Notes: generated by a model from the letters alone, not told the origin. Positions 23,870-39,200 are shown, counted from the stretch's first letter. The stretch is DNA of 64,000 nucleotides from Aphelocoma coerulescens (GCF_041296385.1 NC_091017.1:48172214-48236213); one strand, 5' to 3'. Translations and numbers: made by a program.

Positions 23870-26800
23870 CACAGGCAACGGCATAGTGAAGAACATGCAT
23901 ATATAGAAATATGGATATCTGGGAAACTACAGACCATTTCTGCAAAACTCAACAGTTTCTTATCCTAGAAGAAAATCCTCCTATAGGAACGTATAAATCG
24001 GACTAGCAATTAAAATATGCATAACAGATTAAAATTAATATGGATTTATTTTTCAAAGGGGAAGGACTGTCTGAAAAGATGCATTCTTTGTACCTAAGCA
24101 GTCTTAGAGACTGAATTTTCAATGTAATTTAAGCAAGTTTCCCATTTACTGTGCTCTAGTCTTCATTGTGAAGCTTTCTGAAAAACTAAGAACTGAATTA
24201 TTCAACATTTTTAAAAATAAAACTAAAGCAGAAGATGGACTCCAGGAATCACATAATCCACTCCAGCTGCAAGCAGACACTCATTCTTTGGAACTAACTG
24301 CAAGAGTCTTTCACACAGACACCATACATGTAAGCACAAGTTTCCAGAACTGCTCAAGAGGCTGTAAAAGAGTTTTTATATTATGATATTAAGCTCTGAT
24401 ATTTGAATAATCCTAAAGGCAAAAGGAACTACTGCATACACAATGTCATCAAACCATTTTTTAACATTGATAGTTGACAAAATGTCAGTTCTTGAGCTTT
24501 CTATTAATATTAACCTGGAAGACTGAATAATCTCCCTTGTAATCCCAAGATCAAGATAACTGAGATCAGGGGATTCCAGTTGGTGAAGTAACACTTTGAG
24601 GTGGTAGCTTAAACAAATTATAATGATTTAAAAGCTGTTCAGAAGCTTGGCATTGTAGAAGCATTTTGATTTTATTACTCAACATAGTTCCTAAAAATCT
24701 ATTAAAAATGCATGATAAATACTTCTCAATTAACTATGAAGACAAACCCATCTCATCTGTGTAACAAATATTTTATATAATGTAAATATCTTTACATTGT
24801 AAGATAAGCTGACTACATTTAAAATTTGAAAATAATTTAATATTCCTCACTTCTTACCTATGTGAATAATTTTTTTCCCTTTGTCTCTGAAAGAAAATAG
24901 TGGAATTAACTTCAGATATGATAAATGAGATTCTAAATAAATAAGAGCTGGGCTTAAAATTCTATCTGATTTTCTGAATTCTTGAGGAACACAAAACATT
25001 AATCATACATTATTGATTCAGGGAGGAAGCACAATCATTCAAAATCTATAGACCTGCATGTATTCAGCTGTTTATCTGGCTCACTGTCTTTAGAGCAGCC
25101 TGGAGAGCATTTTCTAACTCTTGGACTAATGCTATGAGCAGATTTCCAGAAATTAGGCCAATCTTTACTGGGAATCTCAATACCTTCCTGCAAACCTGCA
25201 AGAATGGCATGTTGTATGCATATGCATGGAGTAAGCACTCAAAGAAGGCTTATTTACAGTGCTTGGGATTCTTCTGAGATTCATCCATTCATCCAAAGGC
25301 AAATTCTCCTTGCCTTTTCTCTGGAAGCCCCTTTATGCTTTGGAAACTGTACATGATAGCTAATTGAAGATCTTGCAAACATGCCTTTTATGCATGACAA
25401 TGAAATAAGTAAAGAGACTGGAAAATATGTAATATTTCCAGATATTGCCAAAGCATGAAAAAAAAAAAGTCTGTCTTCAAGAGCCTTGATACAAGAGCAC
25501 TTACAAATATTAGTGTGTACAAGGTAGCTCACAAAAATCTGGTAATTGGTAAGTAACTCCCCATTTCTTTGTTTTCAACTGGAAATAACCAAGATGAGAT
25601 GCTGACTCTAGCCATATTGCTTTAGCATTCTTTTTGCACTGATGTAGTGTCACTTTTGAAATTATGCCAGGCTAAAATAAGCCCCAGTTTTCTGGCTTGG
25701 AAAATCTGGCTCCCCCATCTTCATCACCTACCTGAGCTAGGATTGGTGTAGCTTTTGGCAGGCACAAATGAGACTTTTCACCCAAATACCTGAATATATA
25801 TTTAAGCCAATCACATGCACACATACATGCATTTGCCAAATACCATTGATTTTACTGGAGCATTATATAAAAATATATTTAAAATTCAGCTTCATATCCT
25901 TTTCCTTATATTCATTCTGCCTGTGTAAAAACTCCACTGTTCAAAAATATTTCTCCCTACAGGATAAATTATACATATATATATATAAAAGGACCCTTTT
26001 ACTTGTCCATCTCTCTTGAGATATAATAAAGACATGATAAAGATACTATCCTCATTATTTTCAAATCTGTAGAAATAGTACTAATTTTATACACTTAATT
26101 AAAATATGCTGGTTTAGGATGTTGGAGGGAGTTTTGTTGTTTTTTTTTTTTACTGTTAAAGTATTGCCTAGTGAGAACTTATGCTACAGTGTATGAGTGG
26201 GCTTCCATTTTTTGTTCATACTGATTCATACTGAGTTTCAGGTGCAACATCTAATCTGTACACTTAATAATTTCAGTATTAGTAATATCTATACAACCAT
26301 AATATTCACTTTTACATCAGTATTTTCTAATTATTTCTTTTAAAACTGCATTTTATAGCTGCTGGGAAATTCTGCAAAGTAGTGATCAAAAAGGGAGTGT
26401 ATAAATCAATTAAAAAGGCTTATCTGTAACAGAAATAACTCCAAATAGTATCTGTTCCAGGCCCACACGGTATCTGCCACAGGTGCTATACTTTGAATCC
26501 AGCAAAAAAATAGATAAAACTCAGCATATAATTAATCACACTTAAAAATATTAAGAAAGCCTAGAGCACCTTGAGATTTGAACATAACTGATGTCTGAAA
26601 TGTATTACATATATTTCTGAGTTCTAAATTACACATTGCAGAACTTGAAATGCAGAACACACACAGGCACATATACGTTGGTATAAAAATTTCTGAACAA
26701 GCACAGAGATTAATGTTATTGAAGAAATAATTGATCAATTCAGAGCCAGAATTTTTGTTCTGATGAGGCTACTTGGAAAAAGAGAAGGTTGACCACAAAA

Positions 26801-29463
26801 CTGTAGACTTTTTGCACCACTGAGTCTAGCAACATGGAAAATGAAGGTTATCAACCACTTGCTTAGTTAATACCAGTGTCCCCATTGGATGACCATGTGC
26901 AGAGAACACCAAACTTATCAGTGGTACAGAATCAATTTTTTACATGAAGTACATCCAACCTTGACAGAGTTTTGGCTGTTGTTAGGCCTACTGAAAAGTG
27001 CTGAGTTTTGGCTCCAGCTGCCTTGTAGTAATTTGCTCACTATTTCTAAGTATAACTTGGAGGGGAAAAATAAACCTCATCAACAAAAATTTATTTTACA
27101 AAGACAGCAACAATGTTGAGTAATGACAGCTTATTTTTCTTTAAGAATGTTTCGAGATTTGTATTTTTCAATAATTTCAGAAAATTGAATAGCATTTTAA
27201 AATGTATTCTGTATATCTTCTCATATTTTCATAATGCCAATGTCTGAATTTGGAAGCAGAAACTCCATGGTTCTGTTCAATAATTAGTTGCAACAAACAT
27301 CATCAGAATTACAAGAAAACGTGTATCTCCATCAGTGACATCTGTGGGAGAGATCAAGGATTATCCTCCTAAATTTAGTCCACATCCACACTGCACTACA
27401 CTGTTTTTTACACAGATCCAGCTAGGCAAGCATTTGTGTGTCTGGAGATGGCAGGTTAATGCACAGCTTAGAGGGTGAATTTATCCTGTCTGAAGTTACT
27501 GGGAGAGTGAGGTATTGAATAGCTGTATTGAGCTTAGAAGCATAGGAAAGGGTGAATGAAAAATAGGAAGGTAAGGAATAAAGTGAGAAACAAGAAAGGC
27601 TAGAAAATGAAAGGACTGTATTCATGTGTACTAAATGTGTGCCAAGTCACTAGCCATTAAGCACAGTAAAAATTAGAAAGGACGTCATTTTCCATCTGAC
27701 TCCATTTATCTGATAATCAACACTTTTTATGCTCATAATCCTGAACTCTCATTTTAAATCCACATTAGTGAGATGATCAGGCTGTCTTACTCTTACCTTA
27801 TGGACCTTGCCAAGAGAACTCATTCTCTCACATCATTTGCTGCAGTATCAGTCTATTGTTTCATCCTGATCAGACTGGTATAGCACTGCCTGTCTCACCT
27901 GTTAGTTTAAAATTATACAGATGAATAAATTAAAGTGATTTGACATTTCAGTATTCACTTTTTGGCTGAGGAATATGCTTCTGATTTTCAGTAACAGTAA
28001 CATGGTTTCAAAATACTAACATTTATTCATTTTAACACAACTAATTTTTTTTTAGTGATCACTTAGTTTCATATATATCAGAGTTTTCTTATGCTCTTCT
28101 ATATCTTTTATTATTCCAAGTATTTCAGCTTCTGTGTGCAAAGCATATCGTTACCATCTTCCTTTTAAACAAGCACCATGAGGTTCATTTTGACCTTTAA
28201 ATCAATGAGAGTTATTCCAGAAGCAGCAGTCTTGTGTGACTTTTTTTTGGGTAGGCTTGTGTTTCATACATACAGGGTTTGCTACTGTTGAGCCTCAGAC
28301 TTCTGGTCTCCATCTCAAGTTTTAAAGCACATTACGGTATGCTGCATGTGCCGACCCCAGCTAAAACTATGCCAGCATTTCCATAATAAAAACTCTCATT
28401 TCCAGAAGTTCCAACTGTACAGTCAGCTGTAAAAATGTGCAGTAGGCTAAAATTGGATATACAGGATTTCAATCTGGAATTAATACAAATTTAAAAAAAA
28501 ATTCCATTTGATTCCAGAAGTTCTTTTAAAAGTAGCAGTTTGTGAAATCTCTTATTGCCCTCTCACCTTGTAAATAAAAAAGCAATTTAGCTTTTTAAAA
28601 ATAATTACATAACCCTGATGACCCTGCTTCTGCTTCCACAGAAGTATTGTTTTGTATCTTAGACATGGATATTTTTTTTCACCTATACAACACCAATGAG
28701 CATACACAGTTGTTTACTGAGAAGAATTTAAAAATAGCACACCGTCATCCTACCTACACAGGTCACTGCTACTGATGGTTTTATCTCGTCAGAATCCTAT
28801 TTCTGCAAAATCAGGGATGTGTACATCGATATATAATTTTGGTTTCTTGGCAGGGGGCAGACCCATAATGCACTCTCCCTTACAGTGGTTGTGAAAACCT
28901 TGGTTTTGCTTTGCTTACTGTGCTTTATGCAGTTCTTTTACTTTACTTAGAATAAAGTTAGAAATAGCATTGAAAAATAAACTCAGTTGTGACATGTCTT
29001 CCTATTTTGCTGTATAATTCCATGAAGGTTGCCTTGGCACATTCTCAGTGGTGCCGTGCCATGCACTAAATGTCAAATTTTGACTAAGGTGATGTACTTT
29101 ATGTGGATTTTTCTCTCTGACAAGGATATCTATAATTCATCCATCCAAGAACCTAATGTATATAACTTTCAGAGAATTAATTGCATTCATTCTACTAGTG
29201 GACAGGTTATAATGTGCAAGGCACCCCTTCCACAGCTTTCCCCACAGCCTGTGACTCTTGGGTGTGAAAAATTGAGGTTAAAGCAATCTAGGGCAGCATA
29301 ATATAATGACTTAAAACTTCTCTATTACTGATAAGGCAAATGAGCTGCAAACAAAACATTTTTATCTACCAAATAATCTCTCATACTAATGCGTGTGGAA
29401 AGGTGCAGATACACTTCAGAGAATTTGGGGGTGCTCTTTGCTTTGTCTAAGAAAGTTAAAATG
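23870..29463. other. AT-rich non-coding DNA, no gene seen
   Basis: Open frames reach 90 codons (29029-29301) and show no domain. Minor low-complexity features are an AT run near 25973-25988 and a T run near 26146-26158. No CR1, LTR or SINE was recognised across this 5.6-kb stretch. Confidence 0.6.
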
Positions 29464-29489
29464 AAACAAAACAAAACAAAACAAAAAAA
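29464..29489 (+). repeat. (AAAAC)n microsatellite
   Basis: About four aaaac units lead into an A run. Uninterrupted in the core. Confidence 0.9.
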
Positions 29490-32400
29490 TGGGCCAGACC
29501 TCTAGTTTACCTAACTTTAGCTTATATCTATGCAGGAGTTTCAGATAAAGTAGCCAACTACATAAAGCAAGATCAGAAGACTACATTGCCAAATCAAACT
29601 ACTCCGTTTACTTATTTGGTGTAAAATACAAAACTGAATGTAGCTATTACTATAAAAAGAAATAGGTTAAAATTCTGAATGTTTATGATGGCTTCTGATT
29701 TTATCTTCCACAAGCTGAAATCTATTTTGCTTCATAGCACTCAAAATAGTGAATTATACTACACAGCCTAAAATATAAAATAAATAAAGAGGAAAAGCTA
29801 AGGATTCCACACTGGAGAGAGAAAATGTGTTTCCTAGCTCAAGTGAAAAGTATTTATTGGTTCTATAATATCAACAGAACACAGAAGTACTTTGAAAATA
29901 TGAAGACTGTTCCTGGCTTTCGAGCCCAATCCAAACACGATGACCACTATGATCTCATTGTCTTCCACTTTTTTAAGACTGAGTGAAGGTCAAGAATCTT
30001 TAGAGTTATGTGCCTTATTTCATGTTCTTGGGTGTGCTGCCTGTAAGTAAGGCTTTGCTTTTCTTTTAAGGAAAAGTGTGAGAAAGGAAAAGAAAAAAAA
30101 GAAAAGCAAATCAAGCCTCCTTCAGGAATTTAAATATATGGCTGCTAGCCATCTGCTGCTTGTACAGGGTCACAGTATGACTGTTCATAAAAATCATCAC
30201 CCCTTCCTTGTCCTTTTGTAAATGTGAAAATTCTGGGGGAACAGACAACAGGATGTGGAAAAACATGCCTTATGAGCCAGGACCACCAGAAGACACACTG
30301 CTACCCATGGATAAAGTAGGTGTGAGTATCCCACTCCTTGATATTTTAATGCAACAAGAAGGAATTTCATAGGAAAGTAAAGCTGGACTAAAACCATATT
30401 TTATCATCCTTGGGGGGAGGTCCCAGACAGAAAGAATGCATACACATTTTTAATAACATAAAATGTAGCACCATCTTATGTATCTATTGCTGTATGGTAG
30501 TTAATCTCCAGATTTCAGGAAAGAATCATATGGAAAAAGGCTTGCAGGCCACTGATACATCACTAGAATCTCATGGGCATCCATGAGCATTTTCAGGAGT
30601 GTTGGTGAGGCAGGAACTAACACTGCAGGAAGAATCAGAATCTCCAACCCCCCTACAGCTATGTTGGAATTACATGTAGACACTGGACACTGGCACGTGG
30701 CTAATTCTGTATACAATACAACCATGTTAATACAATTTCTGCTTGCCATTTGAATCCCTTAGCTGGTGTCTGCAACATCCTTTATTGGTAGCGAAAGGCA
30801 AACAACGATCTCCTATCAAGTCTATGCATAAAACAGGACTTTGGAGGGGGGAAAAAGAACTACCAGCAAGAAAACAGCAAGAATATTTTGTCTTCTATCC
30901 TTTTAGTCTGTACAGAAGTACATAAAACATCTTATAAAGCATCAATACTACCTGTGGGTTGGGCAGGAGAATGGGGAGCAACTGTTTTTAGAGACAGAGG
31001 AAAACATTGATACTATTAGAGCTAATTGAGGTAAAAATCAATTTTAAAGGATTCAAGGCTTCCCTTGGATTCTCTTTCTCTTGATAGTCAAGTAATTTAC
31101 TTTTGCAACCTCTAGAGCACTTTGTTATTGTAATATACATTTTTATATAAATATCCTCCCCAAATATTACATGTTCTAGTACTCATTTCTGTTCCAACAA
31201 ATAACTCTTTTTATTGTGTAACATTGACATACATATTGACTCTTCTTTCTCTTTTTAGTATGAGTATAGGGTTAGAGTCTTTCAGAAAAGCTGGAAATAA
31301 CAACAAGCAATCACTAAGACTCCGGGTTTTTAAAGATCACCACTGAGCAATGGAGACGTCACAGTCAGTGAAGGATGGACAATATCTTTGTGTTATAAAA
31401 CTGAATATTAGACTTTTCATAGATTTAGAACATGCTATTTTGTTCTAAAGAGGTGGTATTTTGTCCATCAAGATAAAATTCTCACCAAATAGTCTCCGGA
31501 AAAGCAGAAGGATCTTTAAGATTAACATTTGATCAAGAAACATACATTTTATTTCATGCATAAGGAATCTACAAGTACCTGGAATGTGCTAATTCATTTT
31601 CAATTGAAGTTATGGACTTTAAAGTAATTTCTTTACATTATTTTGTGTTTTTATTGATATGTGCATGCAAGAAAATCCAATTATTCTTTTTCACTTTTCT
31701 TATTCTCTTTTCTTCCATTGCCTATTCTTTCTGTTTGACTGAAAAGAAAAAAGCATAGGAGTAACAAGTCAGAATATAACAAAGGAAGGTTTCTTTGAAA
31801 GTCTTTAAATAAAATTTTTGCATTTAATCCCTACGTTTAAAAGAATAATCTGGAAGTATGTAAAAAAATGTTGAAGAAATTGTTGAATGTTTTGAATAGA
31901 CAGTTATTGTACTTATCAAGTCATATTTGCTGGCAAGAAGTCAAAGATCTTAGTTTTCCCTGCATTTTCCCTCAGTGTCTTCACACAATGAAGCTCCGTC
32001 CGCCTCTCACTAATTAGGCAGATTTGTTCTTAGGAGTAAAACTAGCATATATATATATATATAAGCATGAAAAAGTGGGTGAGGAAAACCTTTTATTTTC
32101 TTTTGGAGATGAGGGCCACTGAAAAGAACTGTATTAAATCTTTCAAAAAGGAAAGAAACTGAACAGTCCAAATCACTGCGTGGCAAAGAGCTTAGAGTTA
32201 AATCCCCAGTCCTCTGGAGTTGGAAAGGTAAATTTCCTGGAACCAGACTGACCAGCTGAGTCCCAGCTCAGCAGAGTATTTTTGTGGTGTTGTTACTCCA
32301 GTGTAAGCAAAAAATAACTGCAGACACTCAGGCCTGTTTCGTGTACTTTATTCTGGTTTGTTGACTCATACCTGTACACTCCCCATGCACTACCTGGCTT

Positions 32401-35400
32401 TTTCTCCTCAAAAAACATGTCCTGAGTTGGCAGCTATTTTACCTTTCTCCCTCTTTACCTACTGCCTGCATTTGAAGAGTCTTTGATGTCTGTGTGTGAA
32501 AGATAAATGTTGATCTCCTGCAACCTGGGAGAAGCAGGCTTCAGTAAGAGACACCCTGCAGTGGTCTCAGCTGGGGGCAGGACGTGTTCTCTTAATAATA
32601 AACCAAGATTTGCTTTAAAAGAGAAAAACAGCTATTGAAATACTTTCCCCTCTAGCCTCTCCCTTGTAAGTATACAAGTGTATTTGGTGCTTTCTTGTTC
32701 TCTAGTTCTTGTGTCTTAAAACAGAAATCTTTTTGTTTTCTACTGTGTGCAACATCAAACATAATACCAGCAGAGAATATTTATTATCACAATTGTTATT
32801 CCTCTCAGTATGTACATGTTAAATAGCTTCCGTTCTAAATGAATAGATATGAAAGGAATTTAATTTCATCATGGATGAAAGTCCTGAGAAGGAATTCTGA
32901 AATAAATATTTCAGTGTAAAGAACAAATTCTGGTGAAATAATAGGTGTTACTCAAAGGCTTATATTTTCATTAGCTGTAAGAAAATTTCTCTGTGGAACT
33001 TCCTGTAACAGTTAATCCTACTCACACTCCCTACCTGTAGGTTATTTTGGAATTTCTGCAACAGGTAAAGGGAAATTTTCTTTACTCCTCTGACAAATAT
33101 GTGAGCTACACAAACAGGAACAAAAGAAGAAAAAAACCCACATGCACATATAACTCTTAAGTCCACCACTCATCATCATTCTGCTTATTTCAGCTTTTTA
33201 CTGCATAAATTGATGCAACACAAAACTTTTCCAATACTAGGGGGAAAATCTGCAAAAACAAACTCCAGTATGAATCATTCCAGTCAATCAGAAGAAACCC
33301 AAAAAACTTTTCTTTGTATCTGTCACTAAAATATTATTAATACAAAAACTCTATAGGTATAGGTTAAAATAAATATAGTTTGCAATTCTTTTAGTGGTTC
33401 CATCTATCTGTATATTGCAGTTGCAAATGTGTTAAACAATTAATAAAATATGTTTACATATTGCATACACATGCACACTCTAAATTTTCGTGGATATTGA
33501 TTCACAGAAAAAAAGAGAAAATTATCCACAAAGCCTCGTTTTGGAATTTTTTAATTCTGAAAGTAAACATACTAATAGCAAAAAATAATACTTTAAATTA
33601 TTATATGGAAATATTTGTACTATACTAAATATATGTACATGCTATTTGTTACATTATATACTACATATATGTACATGCACATATGCAAACATATGTACAT
33701 TCACTAGGAATGCATGCATTATATTTAGAATAAAGATTCTGACAATAATTGGTCAAATCCATTATTATCCCAAAGTGGTTAATGTGAGATTTTAATGGTG
33801 AGCTGTGTTTATTTTCTTATCCTACTTCACAGTATGTATAAAAGAAGTTTACTAGTGTTCACACTGATGTAAAATACTAGATTCAGTAGAAAAGAGATTG
33901 TGTAACAGGATTATGAATGACAAGGACTCAGTTTCCTATCCTATCTGTGATGATCTAATACCTGTCTTCTGGCAACTGGGCTGGTCCTACTTTCCTTTTC
34001 CCTTGCTTGCTCTCACAGATAGGTTTCACTGCTTCTCTTGTATTCATCTACCAGTATTAATCTACCTTCTGGTTAGCTGACCACAGTTAATAGGATAAAA
34101 CTACTTCTTTGACAAGAAGAAAATAAGTTGCTGGGAGAAAGATTAAATGCCGGGACTACGGGGAAGATTTCAGAGGATATGTAGGTTATTAAAGATGACG
34201 CAAATGTTCATGAAGTGGTTCTTTCTAATGAAAACAGCTTGAGGTGTAAGTTATAGGAAAACACAGTCCCTGGCAGAGAATCCCCAGGAAGATGTGTGGG
34301 AAGGGAAGACAAAGACCTCTCTGGTTTAATTTTAAGAGAAATACACAAAATGAAGTTAATGCAGTTTTGAATTTTTTTTTTTTCTCAGCATCTGAGGCAG
34401 TTTGTCATGGTGACCAAATCCAGTAATTTCTAACATTTAAAGTAAAGTCAATTGTAGTCCCCATGCTTTTAAGTGTTTTGATTCAGGTCTAAGCAGGATC
34501 TGAATATCCACCAATATGATCTGTGAGTTAATGTTTTGGCACAAGAATCAAATTAATCAATTTTCTAACTCTTCATGGTCCATATGTGACAGCATTACAT
34601 GTATATTATATATGCAGATATAAATGTTTAGATATATGACAGGTGTAATATAAATCCATACAAACACACATAAACCTATAAATATATTTTAATTTTAAAA
34701 ACCCCCACTCTTATGCTCATCCTAATCAGATAAGGACATGTCTGTGTTATAGGTCCTTCATGAAATGGGTCAAGTTGAGCCTTACTTTTCCTGGAACTGT
34801 GCACAGCTGCCTCAGGTGTGTCTAAGACCAGCTTTAAAGAGACTGTGAGTTGGTGTTTAAGTACTTAAAGAGGAAAGGCTGAGAACCTGTAGTTAGTGTA
34901 AGACAACGTTGACAATTTTCTCAGCTCTGTCATAGCTATAAAAAGTTCTGAGAACCATTTCACTGTAATTGCCTGAATTTGGCTGTTTGGTAGTGTCAAG
35001 TATTAAGCATTTTTGCAAAATGCCTGAAAACTTTAACAGCTGCAGAGATTTTTGAATGTAATTTAAAAGGGACTGAAGTACCATTTGGAGGAGATTTGAC
35101 CATAATCTGAATTTTAAAAATATTTCAGTTTCTCAGGCACTGAAATTCACCAAAATGCTGATCATGAAAATGCTATCTCATCTAAGTTAACAGCATTTTT
35201 AAATCAATTTTTGATAGGAACTACCAGATAACTTGCCTAACATCGAAAAAATGATCCTATATATTTGGTCTCAATACTACCCTAACTCCAGTTTCAAGAG
35301 ACAACCTTTTATAGTTTCCTGTGTTTAAAACCACAAGGAATCTGGGGTCAAATCCAATCTTTAGGGTCATATAAGTTCTATCTTCTGTACTTCTCTAGCT

Positions 35401-36220
35401 ACAGAATATTTTTTTCCTCCTGTGTAGAGCCCTCTAATTGCATTAACTCTTACAAGAGTGGTTTTCTGTCTTGATATGAAAATGTTACACAATAGATAAT
35501 CTAATACATCCCTTGACAGAACATTCCAACTTTGGATTGTTTTTGAAGTTCCTTTGACTTTAATAAATGATACATATTATCATGAAAATAAGGTAGTAAA
35601 AATAATTCCATTTGGTTTGTATATGCAGTGTCACTAAAACCAATTAAAGGACCAATGCCTTTTTGATTATCTATGTAAAGAAAGCTGTATAAATAATTGT
35701 AGGTTTGGGTTTATATAATGAAGAGTCTACTTTTAGATATAATCCAGTTAAATCAAAGATCATAATAAATCTCAATTGTTTGGTTTCTTTCAGATTCCTA
35801 TGGGTTTACCTGAAAAAAAAAAAGTACGAAGTTATTGTAATAGTAAATGAATTAATGGAAGACTTAAGAAGTACTCCGTGTTGAAAAAGCTGCAAACATC
35901 AGAGGAACATGGCAAAAGCATCATAGGTAAGGAAGGAAACAAAGAAGCCCATCCTAAAAATCTAACATGTTTGTGATTCTGAATGTTTCCTTGTACTTAA
36001 CAGAAGGGAATACTTTGAAGGAGGTAAAACTGTAGAAGACTTAGGCACAGTTTTGACAAGAAAAAGAAATATGATCTTGAAAGGTCATACAGTACAAACA
36101 AAATCGTGATATTTTGACCTGCTATATAAAAATACTTATAGTGATTGCTTTACATCATTGAAAAGGAGATTAAACTTCCTTTTGATATAACACTAATTGC
36201 ACATTTGTAATAGGATGCAC
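29490..36220. other. AT-rich non-coding DNA with minor simple repeats
   Basis: There is no gene. An (AT)8 run lies at 32047-32063. A cluster of the palindromic word tatgtacat, three times within 33632-33700, makes a loosely repetitive AT-rich patch. A T run ending in ctcag (34369-34388) looks like a splice acceptor, but no open exon follows it. Frames are at most 82 codons. Confidence 0.6.
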
Positions 36221-36262
36221 ACTTTTGGGCACCTCAACACAAGAAGCTTGTCAAGAAATTGG
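36221..36262 (+). mobile_element. Possible small CR1 relic
   Basis: The words 'ttttgggcacctcaacacaag' resemble the CR1 ORF2 block that encodes the '...FWAPQHKK' region, and a ggaggac word follows. The match covers only about 25-40 bases, and the sequence on both sides is not CR1-like, so chance is not excluded. Confidence 0.3.
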
Positions 36263-39200
36263 AGGACATGCTTAAATGACTAGAAGGCTTTATTTATGTG
36301 TTACAGTGTATCTGAGCATTCTGGACAGTGTATCTGTACAGAACATTCATAAATCTTACTAGGCTGCTACAGAGGAAAAAAGATTGACAACTGTTTGAAA
36401 AGGGTAAAATCTTTGCTCATGCCACTCAGATCGATGTTGTTCTCAGAGTAAGACACTTCACAGGAAGCAGCAGAGGTAGAATCAATCTTAACACATATAA
36501 AAAATTGTTTGTAATTGTATATGTCATAGAAAAAACTGAAGAAAACTAGACATCAGAGCTGAAAAAAATCTACTCATGATCCAAGTTAACTTGAAAAAAA
36601 CAAACAAAGCTACCCAAAACAAAATATCACAACTCAAAAAAAGACCTCTAGAATTGACAATAGGTAGCCTTCTTGGAAAGAAGATCAGTGTACTTCACTG
36701 TTCTGGTTCTGCAGTTTGTACTATATCCTGCTCCCAGATTCTCTTGTGCCCAGTTTCTGGTATTATACCCATTCATAGTGTCTTTGCAAATATCATGTAT
36801 TCAACTCATTACTCTGAATTGTTTCTTTCTATACACACAACATACAGGTTTACTCTGTTTTTTGAAAATATACAGGATACTGTTTTGTTTTCTCTTTGTA
36901 GTCAACCCAAGCTGCCACAATCTCAGGTTTATTTTATTCACAGACAGACAATACTTGGAGTCAAATTTATTTTATTTGTTGTCAGACTAGTCCATGTGTT
37001 TCATTTGAAATACTAGGTGGAAACAAAAAATGTGTATAAAATATTAATAATCTCACTGTTGTGCATTCATTATTTCAATAAGGAAAAAAATGAGGCATAA
37101 AAATCAAATATAATGAGACCATTACAGAAGAAGAGACCAAGTAATCAATTTCTAATATATGACACCCCTACAATGATATTAGCTATAATTTAAACAAAGT
37201 AATCTGCTTTTGTTTGATATCCAAAATGCAAATGAGACATTTTAGTAATGCTCCCATCTCACATCAGTGATGCTAATGAGGAGATGATAAGGTTAATAAA
37301 TACTTTTACTATAGTTGGGGTTTTTAAATCCGTATTTTGGGTTGACCATTTCCTTTGCAAACTTGACAATGCCATTTCTGATAAAACTAAGCTTTTCCTT
37401 TCACAAGCACAAACAGAAAATTATGTTACACTTGCATGTTTCCTGAAGCAGCCATACAGTATCAGAACCACATTTTATCTCTGAATATACGATAAATCAC
37501 ACAATTGGAACTTGCCAATACACTTACCAATGCTTGAGAAGTAAATCACTCTAAAAATGAATGGTCAAATGTAAATTCCTACGCTATTAATAATTTATCC
37601 TCTGTTTAAGTTGCATTCGAGGTCATATTTTACCCTCTGAGAAGAGGGTATCATAATATCTACCATTAGGCTTGAATGATACCATTTAGAGAATCAGATG
37701 AACTCATCAGAAGAACTAATGAAAAGAGAAGTACAGAAAATACACTGAAATTAAAGCAAGAAGGAAAACCCAGGAAAGGAGGTCTTTGCATTCAATTTTT
37801 TTAGTGTCTTCTAAGACAACCGAATTCTCATCTCTAGCATGGCCTAAAATTAAAATAAAATAAATGAAATAACATAAAATACACTACCATAAATTTTAAT
37901 GATAAATCTTGAGGATGCTTAAAAGTGTGGGTAGATTTATAAAATAACTGCACAGGCAAAAATGGGTAACAATAGAAGGGTCATTATGTCCCTGAACACT
38001 TGTCAGTGAGAAAAGACAGCCACTATGCCCTGAAGAGCTGACAGAATATATTTAACCTAAACGGGGCTGCAGTCGTGCCTTCGTCCAAAAATAAGCTGTA
38101 AAGGAAATTCTAGAGTAAAGTTTAATATTTCCATTTTATTTTTAAACAAAAGGTATTTCAAAGATTTTAATACACTTGGAATGCATATTCAAGCACATGA
38201 ATGCACATCTGAACCAAAAATCTGAGGACAAATTTGTTTCAGCAGGAATTCCATTACCACCTTCAGCAGGGTTAAACAGGAATACTTTCAAAAGCTTTAG
38301 CTATAAACTACTGAAGTTTGGACTTCATTTATCAAAGTACTTAAGCCAGTTTCAAATCTTCAGATTTTCCATGGGAAATTAAATAATATTCATAAATCTA
38401 AAACTTAGAGCACAGTGACATCTACTATTTTTTCCAAATCAAGCTTCCTGAAGATAAATTGGTAGCTTACAAAGTTATGTCAGCTACATCAGCTCAAAAC
38501 CTCTTCGAATGGTAGCTACACTAAACAACGTTAAAGTAACAGGTGGTATGAAGTATATCTGAAACACAATTTTAACTGCAAATAAGCTTTTTTCAGTTAA
38601 TAGCTGACAATAACCATCTGGAAAGGCATCATCTATGATACTAACTAGTTTTAACACAAAGTCTTCTCTCTGCTTCGATTTGGGACTGGTAATCAAAGGA
38701 GCAATTAAAAGTTTACTGTTGGTCTGTTGGTATTACAGCTTTCTTCTTGGATCTTAAGAAATATTTAAGGTGTGTTTTAAACAACCTCTTCAATAGTTCA
38801 GATATATATATAAAGAGAGAAAGGGAGATAGATATAGAGATCATAAACATAGATCTTATAGATCTTAATGAATGTTAGAATGATTTTATAGCCATTTCTA
38901 GAAACATTCTAGAAATTTAAACCTAGTCTTTCTGGGCTAAAAAAAAGCCAGGAAGAACTTTGTGTTAAAATTTAAATTTGCCTTTGAAGTCCTTTCTACT
39001 TTTTTCAGGGCCACCCAACATACTGCTTTATGTCCATTGCTGGAACTTCATACATAAAGTCACCAAGTACAATTCAGTCATGGCTTCTGTGGACTGCTGC
39101 TGATAACTTTATTCTACACCTTTTTTGACCTCTGGGTTAGATTATCTAAAAGCTTTATTTTATTATGCTGTCTGTGTTCCTACTAACACAAAAAGCTGTT

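Noticed and set aside
34369..34388. Splice acceptor (T run then ctcag)
   Set aside because: The sequence after it is closed by stops in all frames within a short distance and no donor is paired with it.
36576..37016. 146-codon frame with a 105-codon frame nested in another phase
   Set aside because: Both are hydrophobic by T-rich composition and mutually overlapping, with no splice borders or domain.
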